Shown: positions 1 through 9,197 of the stretch, one piece after another
Numbering within the stretch: position 1 is the stretch's first letter
Layout of the letters: each line of letters starts with the position of its first letter
Origin: Ferrovibrio sp036381655
GTDB taxonomy: Bacteria > Pseudomonadota > Alphaproteobacteria > Ferrovibrionales > Ferrovibrionaceae
Assembly: GCF_036381655.1 (NCBI RefSeq)
Contig: NZ_DASVCJ010000054.1
Coordinates: 1-64,000, forward strand
DNA length: 64,000 bases
Direction: 5' to 3'
Notes under the pieces: model-generated
Told to the model about the DNA's origin: nothing
Databases searched by the model: none
The model's input: only the letters and a program-made list of their open reading frames with translations
Program-made: the position numbers and the translations under genes

Positions 1-103
1 GCGTTACTCACCCGTGCGCCACTCCCCTTGCGGGGCGTTCGACTTGCATGTGTTAAGCCTGCCGCCAGCGTTCGTTCTGAGCCAGGATCAAACTCTCAAG
101 TTG
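1..103 (-). rRNA. rrs: 16S ribosomal RNA, 5' end (partial)
   Basis: Read on the minus strand, this is the start of a bacterial small-subunit rRNA. It carries the universal AGAGTTTGATCCTGGCTCAG primer site at about 81-99, followed by the conserved GAACGCTGGCGGCAGGC stretch and an ACATGCAAGTCGAACG segment. The mature 5' end is placed at about 103 by analogy with alphaproteobacterial genes that begin CAACTTGAGAG. The rest of the gene lies beyond the left edge. Transcription runs leftward from the promoter at 438-466. Confidence 0.97.
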
Positions 104-431
104 ACTTGAGAAATCCCGCTTACTCTAACTTGGTCCCATCTGAACCGGCCTTGCGGCCGGCGGGCTGATGAGACCCGCATAGCGTTCACCGATTTTCATC
201 GGTGATGCATTGACGCTTGAGCAAGCGAGTGTTGATCCCTGATCCTAAGATCAGTGTGATCGGCACCGCCGCCCACGCATCTCTTCCATCCGATTCACGA
301 TGTCCAACAACAAACCAGGTTCCCCTGGCATCCCCGTCATCCACAGGGTCGCTACCCTTTAGAGACAGAAAAGACGCTGCCGTTCCTGTGTCCCGTACGC
401 TACTCTTGGGACACCGCCCGACCGCGTCGTG
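104..431 (-). other. rRNA operon leader
   Basis: This is the roughly 330-nt transcribed spacer between the predicted rRNA start site (about 431) and the 16S 5' end. It contains several stem-loops: TGTCCC/GGGACA at 389-413, CACCGAT-tttc-ATCGGTG at 187-204, and GGCC-rich stems near 143-158. These are consistent with rRNA leader folding and RNase III processing. I did not find a convincing boxA. The small plus-strand ORFs here are not credible genes. Confidence 0.6.
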
Positions 432-437
432 GGGCGG

Positions 438-466
438 TTTATATTCAGATCACCCATCCCCGTCAA
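438..466 (-). promoter_or_regulatory. rRNA operon promoter
   Basis: On the minus strand, TTGACG (461-466) is separated by exactly 17 bp from TATAAA (438-443). The discriminator just downstream is GC-rich (CCGCCCC), as is typical of stringently controlled rRNA promoters. Immediately upstream of the -35 is a pure A/T tract (about 471-487) that resembles an UP element. The predicted start site is about 431. Confidence 0.85.
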
Positions 467-470
467 CGGC

Positions 471-487
471 TTTTTTGAAAATTTTTT
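471..487 (-). promoter_or_regulatory. UP-like element of the rRNA promoter
   Basis: A run of T6-G-A4-T6 on the plus strand lies 4 bp upstream of the rRNA -35 box. Position and composition match an alpha-CTD contact site. It is the most AT-rich stretch in this otherwise GC-rich region. Confidence 0.55.
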
Positions 488-501
488 GGCGCCCTCCCTA
501 A

Positions 502-527
502 TGGGGATAAGTGCCGATTTATCCACA
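502..527. promoter_or_regulatory. Pair of DnaA-box-like sites
   Basis: A perfect consensus DnaA box, TTATCCACA, lies on the plus strand at 519-527. A one-mismatch box (TTATCCCCA) lies on the minus strand at 502-510. They face each other upstream of the rRNA promoter UP element. Known DnaA boxes are 9-mers of this sequence. Binding here and any effect on rRNA transcription are inference. Confidence 0.45.
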
Positions 528-883
528 AGATTTGGTAACTTACTTGCGCCGCCCCATGGTCGCCGCGCAGCAATTCTTCCGTATACCGCCCCCGCCCCGC
601 CCCGCTGCCGGGCCCGCCTTGCCAAACCGCTTCTGCGGCCGCGCTGGAATCGCCCTCGGCCGGCCCGCGGAAATCATCGCGCGGGCCGCACTGGAGGGGC
701 TTTTGCGCCTTGCGCCGGGCCGGGCGGAGGGGAATGCCGGCCGACGCCTTTGCCGCGCCTCGCCCCATACCACGCCGCGGCGGCGGCGAAAGCGTAAAGG
801 TTTTCCGGAAATATCGAGCCGGAACGGCGGCTTACGGGGGCGCGGCGTAAACGAATTTCCACCCCGATGGCGGCGATAATTTC
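528..883. other. GC-rich intergenic stretch, no gene seen
   Basis: About 350 bp between the rRNA promoter and the M23 peptidase promoter. Several overlapping ORFs exist in all frames, but they are proline/arginine/alanine-rich, lack ribosome-binding sites and resemble no family I know. I see no RNA gene or repeat here. Confidence 0.6.
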
Positions 884-912
884 TTGACCCCCGAGTCCCG
901 GCTGGCGATAGT
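884..912 (+). promoter_or_regulatory. Predicted promoter of the M23 peptidase gene
   Basis: TTGACC (884-889) is followed after 17 bp by GATAGT (907-912), four of six bases matching the -10 consensus. The predicted start is about 919. This argues against translation starting at the TTG at 884, because that TTG would be the -35 box itself. Confidence 0.5.
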
Positions 913-958
913 CAGGGCGCTCAGTCGGGGGCACCTTCGGAAAAGCGGGGGATTCGTT

Positions 959-2335
959 TTGATTAAGCGTTGGGATTCCAACCGCTTCGGTCTGGCCAGG
1001 GCCGTGCGGACGCAAAAGATTCTACCGGTCGCGGTCGCCGCGGCCGGCCTCATCGCGGGCGGCATGCTGCTGCAGCACCTGCAGACTCAAACCGATACGA
1101 TGAAGAATGTTCAGCCGGCCGTGGCGGAAGCCTTCCGCGTTGCGCCGACGCTGGAAGCCTTCGTCACCCAGCCGGATCTGTGGTGGCCGCAGGCGCTGGA
1201 TCCGAGCGATCTGCTGCCGGCGCGCGTGCTGAAGAAAGTGGCGGTCGCGCCGGGCGACACCCTGATGCAGCTGCTGACCGATGCCGGCGCCGATCCCGCC
1301 GAAAGCCATGAGGCGATCGTCGCCCTGGCCGACAAGTTCAATCCGCGCAAGCTGAAGGCCGGGCAGGAGATCACGCTCACCTTCGAGCGCAACGACGCCG
1401 ACAGCTATCGCCTGTTCGAACTCGCGCTCAGCCCCAGCATCGAGCGCGAAGTCAGCGTCGTGCGCGGCGATGGCGGCTTCAAGGCGAACGAGACGATCCG
1501 CGAATTCAATGTCGATCATGCCCGCGTGACCGGCGAGATCGAGGACAGCCTCTATAATGCCGGCATCGAAGCGGGCCTGAGCAACAGCCTGCTCGGCGAC
1601 TTCATCAGGATCTTCTCCTACGACATCGACTTCCAGCGCGAAGTGCGGCCCGGCGATCGCTTCGAGGTCTTCTTCGAACGCTATTACGACGATGCCGGCA
1701 AGACGGTGAAGACCGGCCGCATCACCGCCGCGGCGATGACGGTGTCGGGCCGCGAGCTGCGCTATTACTACTACCGCCCGAGCGACAGCGGCGAGGGCGA
1801 CTATTTCACCCCGGCGGGCCAGAGCGTGCGCAAGGCGCTGCTGCGCACGCCGATCGACGGCGCCAGGCTGACCTCGCGCTTCGGCATGCGCCACCATCCG
1901 ATCCTCGGCTACAGCCTGATGCACAAGGGCGTCGATTTCGGCGCCGCGGCCGGCACCCCGATCCAGGCCGCCGGCGACGGCACCGTCGATATCGCCGGCT
2001 GGGTCCGCGGCTATGGCAACTACGTGCGGCTGAAACACGTCAACGGCTACAGCACCGCCTATGCGCATATGAGCCGCATCGCCGTGCATGCCGGCCAGCA
2101 TGTGCGCCAGGGCCAGATCGTCGGCTATGTCGGCGCGACCGGCCGCGCGACGGGCCCGCATCTGCATTACGAGGTGATGGTCAACGGCAAGCAGGTCAAT
2201 CCGAGCGGCGTGCGCTTTCCGTCCGGGCGCAAGCTGGAGGGCAAGGAATTCGCCCGCTTCCGCGCCGAGATCGCCAAGGTCGATGCCGAGATGCGCTCGA
2301 CGCCGCAACTGGCCTTGCTCAATACCGGCGACTGA
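959..2335 (+). CDS. M23 family metallopeptidase (cell-wall endopeptidase)
   Basis: A membrane-anchored or periplasmic peptidoglycan endopeptidase of about 458 residues. An N-terminal hydrophobic anchor spans about residues 21-41. A LysM/OapA-like segment follows (GDTLMQLL...LKAGQEITLTF). The C-terminal M23 (lysostaphin-like) domain has metal ligands H322 and D326 in HKGVDF and the HLHYE motif at 401-405. It would cleave peptide cross-links and so remodel the wall. The start is uncertain: I chose the TTG at 959 because a GGGGG Shine-Dalgarno-like stretch lies 7 bp before it and because the longer TTG start at 884 overlaps the promoter. No EnvC-type coiled coil is present, so it is more like a Mep-type hydrolase than an amidase activator. 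Confidence 0.88.
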   Translation: MIKRWDSNRFGLARAVRTQKILPVAVAAAGLIAGGMLLQHLQTQTDTMKNVQPAVAEAFRVAPTLEAFVTQPDLWWPQALDPSDLLPARVLKKVAVAPGDTLMQLLTDAGADPAESHEAIVALADKFNPRKLKAGQEITLTFERNDADSYRLFELALSPSIEREVSVVRGDGGFKANETIREFNVDHARVTGEIEDSLYNAGIEAGLSNSLLGDFIRIFSYDIDFQREVRPGDRFEVFFERYYDDAGKTVKTGRITAAAMTVSGRELRYYYYRPSDSGEGDYFTPAGQSVRKALLRTPIDGARLTSRFGMRHHPILGYSLMHKGVDFGAAAGTPIQAAGDGTVDIAGWVRGYGNYVRLKHVNGYSTAYAHMSRIAVHAGQHVRQGQIVGYVGATGRATGPHLHYEVMVNGKQVNPSGVRFPSGRKLEGKEFARFRAEIAKVDAEMRSTPQLALLNTGD

Positions 2336-2409
2336 CCGGCCGCCGGGCCGGCGGGCGACAGGATCAATCGGGACAATATTCGGTTTGCCGCCGCGCGCGG
2401 CTTTTAGGA

Positions 2410-2445
2410 AACTCCGGGGCGGAAAAACCTGCCCCGGAGTTTTTT
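2410..2445 (+). terminator. Rho-independent terminator overlapping the next gene's SD
   Basis: A perfect 11-bp stem (AACTCCGGGGC at 2410-2420, GCCCCGGAGTT at 2431-2441) with a 10-nt A-rich loop, followed by T6 at 2440-2445. It ends transcription of the M23 gene. Its 3' arm contains GGAG, the only plausible ribosome-binding site for the GST start at 2447. Confidence 0.9.
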
Positions 2446-2446
2446 C

Positions 2447-3055
2447 ATGCTCACGCTCTACGACTATCTCGATTCCGGCAACGGCTATAAATGCCGCCTG
2501 CTGCTGGCGCAGCTCGGGATTCCCTACGAGCGCATCGAGCTCGACATCGACAAGGGGGAAACCCGCACGGCCGATTTCCTGGCCAAAAATCCGAATGGCC
2601 GCGTGCCGACGCTGCAGCTGGACGACGGCACCTGCCTGGCCGAGTCCAACGCGATTCTCTGCTATCTCGCCGATGGCACGCCCTATTGGCCGGCCGAACG
2701 GCTCGTGAGGGCGCAGGCGCTGCAATGGCTGTTCTTCGAGCAATACAGCCACGAGCCCTATGTCGCCACCCCGCGCTACATCCTGCGCCATCTGGGCCGC
2801 ACGCATCCGCGCATGGCCGAGATGCCGGAGCGGCTCAGGCGCGGCCGCGAGGCTTTGGGCGTGATGGAGGCGCATCTGCGGATGCATGATTTCTTCGTCG
2901 GCGGGCGCTATTCGATCGCCGATATCGCGCTCTACGCCTATACGCACCGCGCCGACGAGGCCGATCTCGACCTGGCGCCCTACCCGGCCCTGCGCGCCTG
3001 GCTGGCGCGCGTCGCCGCTCAGCCGGGCCATGTGAAAATGCTGCCCGGCGACTGA
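2447..3055 (+). CDS. Glutathione S-transferase family protein
   Basis: A cytosolic GST-fold protein of 202 residues. The N-terminal thioredoxin-like half carries the PNGRVPTLQLDDG segment with the cis-proline and the LAESNAI glutathione-binding segment. The helical C-terminal half carries the FFVGGRYSIADIALYAY signature (N-capping box). It probably conjugates glutathione to electrophiles, but the substrate cannot be read from sequence. The start codon sits 1 nt after the T-tract of a strong terminator, so transcription presumably depends on read-through or a promoter inside the upstream region. PLP-enzyme gene 3100-4392 follows after 44 bp. Confidence 0.9.
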   Translation: MLTLYDYLDSGNGYKCRLLLAQLGIPYERIELDIDKGETRTADFLAKNPNGRVPTLQLDDGTCLAESNAILCYLADGTPYWPAERLVRAQALQWLFFEQYSHEPYVATPRYILRHLGRTHPRMAEMPERLRRGREALGVMEAHLRMHDFFVGGRYSIADIALYAYTHRADEADLDLAPYPALRAWLARVAAQPGHVKMLPGD

Positions 3056-3099
3056 TTCGCCCTATATGCCCTTCCGGAGCCGAACGACAGGAGGGCGGC

Positions 3100-4392
3100 A
3101 TGCGCAAACAGACCCACAAGACCACGCGCTCGGGCCATCGCGAACTGCATCCCGAGACGCAGATGATGTCCTACGGCTACGACCCCTTCCTGTCGGAAGG
3201 CGCGGTCAAGCCGCCGGTCTTCCTCACCTCCACCTTCGCCTTCCGCTCGGCCGAGGACGGCGCCGCCTTCTTCGACACCCTGGCGGGCCGCAAGCCCCTG
3301 CCGCCGGGCGAGCGCGCCGGGCTGATCTACAGCCGCTTCAACCATCCCAACCTCGAGATCGTCGAGGACCGCCTCGCGCTGCTCGAAGGCGCCGAGGCGG
3401 CGGCGGTCTTCTCGTCCGGCATGGCGGCGATCGGCGCCGTCTTCCTCGCCCTGCTGCGGCCGGGCGATGCGGTGGTGCATTCCTCGCCGCTCTATGGCGG
3501 CACCGAGACCATGCTGCGCAAGATCCTGCCCGAATTCGGCATCCCCTCGGCGGAATTCCACGACGGCCTCGATGCCCGGGCGATCCAGGCGGCGGCGGCG
3601 AGGGCCGCCGGCCGGGTCAGGCTGATCTTCATCGAGACGCCGGCCAACCCGACCGACGCGATGGTCGATTTCGCCGCCGTAATGGCCGCCGCCGACGCCA
3701 TCGAGCAACAAAGCGGCGCGCGGCCGCTGATCGTCTGCGACAACACGCTGCTGGGGCCCATTTTCCAGAAGCCTTTGCGGCACGGCGTCGATCTTACCGT
3801 CTATTCGCTGACCAAATATGTCGGCGGCCATAGCGACCTGGTGGCGGGCAGCGTCGCCGGCGCGAGTTCCGTGCTGAGCCGCATCCGCACCATCCGCTCG
3901 GCCTTCGGCTCGCAGCTCGATCCGCATTCGAGCTGGATGATCGCCCGCTCGCTGGAAACCCTGGTGCTGCGCATGAGCCGCGCCGCCGAGTCAGGCCGCA
4001 AGGTCGCCCGCTGGCTGGCGGAGAATCCGCATGCGCCGGTCATCGTGCATCACCCGGACTTCATCGCCGATGCGCGCTATGCCGAAGTCTACAGGCGCCA
4101 ATGCACCGGGCCGGGCTCGACCTTCGCCTTCACCCTGAAAGGCGCCGGCCGCGAGCAGGCCTTCAAGCTGATCAACGCGCTGCGCCTGTTCAAGTCGGCG
4201 GTCAGCCTCGGCGGCACGGAATCGCTGATCTGCCATCCGGCCTCGACCACGCATTCTTCCGTGGGCAAGGAGGTGCTGGATGCGCTCGGCGTCACCGAAG
4301 GCCTGATCCGCGTCTCGATCGGACTGGAGCATCCCGACGACCTGATCGACGACCTCGATGCGGCCTTCCGGGAGGCGCTCGCCGCTTCATAA
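3100..4392 (+). CDS. Cystathionine gamma-synthase/methionine gamma-lyase family PLP enzyme
   Basis: A 430-residue PLP-dependent Cys/Met-metabolism enzyme of fold type I. Visible motifs are the substrate/cofactor region YSRFNHPNLEIVEDRLA, the SSGMAAIG phosphate-binding loop, the ETPANPT strand, the DNT aspartate motif, and SLTKYVGGHSD with K239 as the expected Schiff-base lysine. The C-terminal SLGGTESLICHPA motif is typical of the family. The internal GRKPLPPGER insertion and overall length match the subgroup usually called 'cystathionine gamma-synthase family protein', whose substrate is poorly defined. Transsulfuration, methionine gamma-elimination or sulfhydrylation are all possible. A stretch of stem-loops follows the stop. 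Confidence 0.9.
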   Translation: MRKQTHKTTRSGHRELHPETQMMSYGYDPFLSEGAVKPPVFLTSTFAFRSAEDGAAFFDTLAGRKPLPPGERAGLIYSRFNHPNLEIVEDRLALLEGAEAAAVFSSGMAAIGAVFLALLRPGDAVVHSSPLYGGTETMLRKILPEFGIPSAEFHDGLDARAIQAAAARAAGRVRLIFIETPANPTDAMVDFAAVMAAADAIEQQSGARPLIVCDNTLLGPIFQKPLRHGVDLTVYSLTKYVGGHSDLVAGSVAGASSVLSRIRTIRSAFGSQLDPHSSWMIARSLETLVLRMSRAAESGRKVARWLAENPHAPVIVHHPDFIADARYAEVYRRQCTGPGSTFAFTLKGAGREQAFKLINALRLFKSAVSLGGTESLICHPASTTHSSVGKEVLDALGVTEGLIRVSIGLEHPDDLIDDLDAAFREALAAS

Positions 4393-4412
4393 ACGCGCCG
4401 GTCTGTTAAATT

Positions 4413-4563
4413 CGTCACCCTCGGATTTATTCCGAGGATCCATCTGCGCGTTCCGATGCGCAAAGGGTTGAGATTGGATTCTCGGGACAAGCCCGAAGAT
4501 GACGGCCTGTGCTTACGCGTACGCTGGAAAGACGGGGATGGCCGGGACAAGCCCGGCCATGAC
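4413..4563. repeat. Palindromic intergenic repeat element
   Basis: A run of nested stem-loops between the PLP enzyme and clpB: CCTCGG/CCGAGG (4419-4437), TGCGC/GCGCA near 4446-4460, TCGGG-acaag-CCCGA near 4482-4496, and GGCCGGG-acaa-GCCCGGCC (about 4540-4558). The edges CGTCAC...CATGAC and the 'GATTCTCGGGACAAGCCCGA' core resemble the dispersed intergenic palindromes common in alphaproteobacterial genomes. Only one copy of this type lies in the window, so repeat status rests on recognition. It also separates the two convergent genes. Confidence 0.55.
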
Positions 4564-4584
4564 ACTGTTTGTTTCCACTTACTG

Positions 4585-4618
4585 CAAAAACCCGCAACGG
4601 GGCAGCTTCGCTGCCCCG
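4585..4618 (-). terminator. clpB terminator
   Basis: On the minus strand, downstream of the clpB stop, a 9-bp GC stem (CGGGGCAGC/GCTGCCCCG, loop 3 nt) is followed a few bases later by T5 (complement of 4586-4590). The gap between stem and T-run makes it a slightly imperfect intrinsic terminator. Confidence 0.7.
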
Positions 4619-4625
4619 CTTCCTG

Positions 4626-7238
<2,613 letters not shown>

Positions 7239-7354
7239 CGTTTCGAACTCCTTCTCCGGCAGCCCTGTTCGGCGACCCCCGGCAGGCGGCGGGTCGAATG
7301 CGGGCCCCATGGCAAAAATGTGGGAAGCCTGCGTGCTTCTACAAGGGCGGCCCC

Positions 7355-7385
7355 GGAAAACTCTGGCCAATGGAAAACTCTGGCC
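7355..7385. repeat. 17-bp-spaced direct repeat upstream of clpB
   Basis: GGAAAACTCTGGCC occurs twice, perfectly, at 7355-7368 and 7372-7385, separated by AAT. It lies 117-147 bp upstream of the clpB start codon, between clpB and the small HTH-like gene. It could be a recent slippage duplication or a tandem operator. Confidence 0.8.
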
Positions 7386-7454
7386 GATTCCGGGCCGGGC
7401 CGCCCTGCGCCAGATCAAGCCGGGGCAAGCGCCCCCTTCAGCCAGCCGGATTAG

Positions 7455-7712
7455 TCAGCCAGCCGGATCATCCGTCGGATTATCCGGGCCGGGCAGGTCG
7501 ATGATGGTGCGGTAGATGCTGGCGCGGCTGGGCGGCGGCTTGCCTTCCTCGAATAAGGGCGGCGTCCAGCCCTGCAAAGCCGCAGCGATGGCTGGCGGCT
7601 TGATGCCTTCGGCCAGCATGCGCGCGGCGCCTTTCCAGTCGATCTTGGCGGGTTTCGGGCGCGGCGCGGCCGGAAGGACGGGCCGGGCGGCGGCCTGGGG
7701 AGCGACGGACAT
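7455..7712 (-). CDS. Small HTH-like protein, function unknown
   Basis: An 85-residue protein. I do not recognise a named family. The N-terminal third is Ala/Pro-rich. The core contains WKGAARMLAEGIKPPAIAAALQGW followed by SRASIYRTII, a pattern compatible with a helix-turn-helix. The start at 7712 (ATG, MSVAPQ) has GAAGG 8 nt upstream; a second ATG three codons earlier (7721) is possible. The AT-rich region upstream carries three copies of ATGAGAAC that could be an autoregulatory site. Codon composition matches its neighbours. It may bind DNA, but this is inference from a short stretch. Confidence 0.6.
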   Translation of the reverse strand: MSVAPQAAARPVLPAAPRPKPAKIDWKGAARMLAEGIKPPAIAAALQGWTPPLFEEGKPPPSRASIYRTIIDLPGPDNPTDDPAG

Positions 7713-7713
7713 G

Positions 7714-7787
7714 GTTCTCATCCTTCTCTGGGCTTGATGGATGAGAACATAATAGGAATATAGGAACAAAAGTTAATATGAGAACAT
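7714..7787. promoter_or_regulatory. AT-rich region with three ATGAGAAC motifs
   Basis: ATGAGAAC occurs on the minus strand at 7714-7721 and on the plus strand at 7741-7748 and 7778-7785; the latter two extend to ATGAGAACAT. The stretch 7738-7790 is strikingly AT-rich for this genome and lies between the small HTH-like gene and the glycosyltransferase. It is likely a promoter/operator region. The remaining 7790-8042 holds no gene that I can support. Confidence 0.5.
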
Positions 7788-8042
7788 TCAGGGGTTGGGG
7801 ATGGAGGTGCCCCTGCAATGAAGAGCGGCCGGCGTCAGGCCCGGTGTCTTTGCCCTGCACCGGATCGCCCCCCCTTCAGCGCGCGGCCGGTCAGACCAGA
7901 AACCGGCTTTCGATCCGCGCGGCAGCGCCTTCGCCATGCAGGAAGGAGCCGCAACAGCCGGCTGAGCATTCAGCGAAATGCTGGACTTGGCCTCGCCGCT
8001 CACTTAAATCGGGCCGATATCCGGCCGGGACTTCAGCATCGC

Positions 8043-9191
8043 ATGACCATCCGTATTCTGCATTTGATCACCGACCTGGAGGTCGGCGGTGCCGAGCGCA
8101 TGCTGGAAAGGCTGATCCTTGGCATGGATCGCGCGCAATTCGAAAACATCGTCGTCAGCCTGACCGATCAGGGCCCGATCGGCAGACATCTCCTGCAGGC
8201 CGGCATTCCGGTCCACGCGCTGCGCATGCGCGGCGTGACGAGCCTGCCGCGGGCGATGCGGGATTTGCACCGGCTGCTGCAAAGAAAACAGCCCGATATC
8301 CTGCAGACCTGGCTCTATCATGCCGATCTGGTCGGCACGCTGGTGCAGATTTTTGCCGACACGAAAGCCAGGCTGATCTGGAATCTCCGCTGCTCGGACA
8401 TGCAGCTTGGCAATTATGCGCTGTCGACGCGGCTGACGCTGATGGCGGTGGCGGCATTGTCGCGGCGACCGGCCGCGATCATCACCAATTCCGAGGCGGG
8501 GCGCCGCCACCATGCCGGCCTGGGCTATCGCCCGCCGCGCTGGGAGCTGATCCCGAACGGCTTCGATCTCGATGCCTTCCGTCCGCAACCGCAGGCCGGC
8601 GGCGCGTTTCGCGCGGCATTGGGCCTGCCGCCGGAGGCGAAACTGATCGGCATGATCGCGCGTTTCGACCCGGTGAAGGATCACGCCACCTTTCTGGCCA
8701 TGGCGGAGCGACTGGCGCCGCAGGTGCCCGCGGCGCATTTTCTGCTGATCGGCCGTGGCTGCGATCCCGCGACGCCCCTCTTTGCCGCCGCGGCGCAGCG
8801 CCTGGCCGGGCGGCTGCATCTGCTCGGCGAGCGTGGCGACGTGCAGCAGCTTCTGCCGGGCCTCGACCTTTGCGTGCTCAGTTCGGCCAGCGAGGGTTTC
8901 CCCAACGTGCTTGGCGAGGCGCTGGCCTGCGGCGTGCCCTGCCTGGCGACCGATGTCGGCGACGCGGCGCTGGTTCTGGGGGATTGCGGCACGATCGTGC
9001 CCCCGCGCGATCCGGCCGCCCTGGCGAAGGCGGCGGGCGAAATCCTCGGCTGGAGCGCCGAACATCGCGCGCAAATGCAGCGGCGCGCGCGCCATCGCGC
9101 CGAGCGGCATTTCAGCTTGCCGGTCGCGGTCGAGCGCTATGAGATGCTGTATCGCGAGATGAGCTCGGCCGCCCCGGCGGAAAAGGGATAA
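8043..9191 (+). CDS. Glycosyltransferase family 4 protein
   Basis: A GT-B fold retaining glycosyltransferase of 382 residues. It starts at ATG 8043 (MTIRILHLITDLEVGGAER), whose glycine-rich VGGAER loop is the usual acceptor-side motif of GT4. The C-terminal donor-binding domain shows the GMIARFDPVKDH segment and the EX7E motif in SASEGFPNVLGEALACG (about 280-296). It transfers a sugar from a nucleotide donor to a glycan or lipid-linked precursor at the cytoplasmic membrane. The next gene, an asparagine synthase, starts 6 bp later; such pairs occur in polysaccharide gene clusters, so a role in a surface polymer is likely. Upstream in-frame codons have no family match. Confidence 0.92.
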   Translation: MTIRILHLITDLEVGGAERMLERLILGMDRAQFENIVVSLTDQGPIGRHLLQAGIPVHALRMRGVTSLPRAMRDLHRLLQRKQPDILQTWLYHADLVGTLVQIFADTKARLIWNLRCSDMQLGNYALSTRLTLMAVAALSRRPAAIITNSEAGRRHHAGLGYRPPRWELIPNGFDLDAFRPQPQAGGAFRAALGLPPEAKLIGMIARFDPVKDHATFLAMAERLAPQVPAAHFLLIGRGCDPATPLFAAAAQRLAGRLHLLGERGDVQQLLPGLDLCVLSSASEGFPNVLGEALACGVPCLATDVGDAALVLGDCGTIVPPRDPAALAKAAGEILGWSAEHRAQMQRRARHRAERHFSLPVAVERYEMLYREMSSAAPAEKG

Positions 9192-9197
9192 CGGTAT

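Noticed and set aside
528..883. Overlapping ORFs of 77-122 codons beside the rRNA promoter
   Set aside because: Low-complexity Pro/Ala/Arg translations in all frames, no SD, no resemblance to known proteins. Typical of GC-rich non-coding DNA.
7316..7345. RpoH (sigma-32) promoter for clpB
   Set aside because: CTTG and CACATTT are present at about 19 bp, but the -10 match is weak, so it is mentioned under clpB and not annotated as a promoter.
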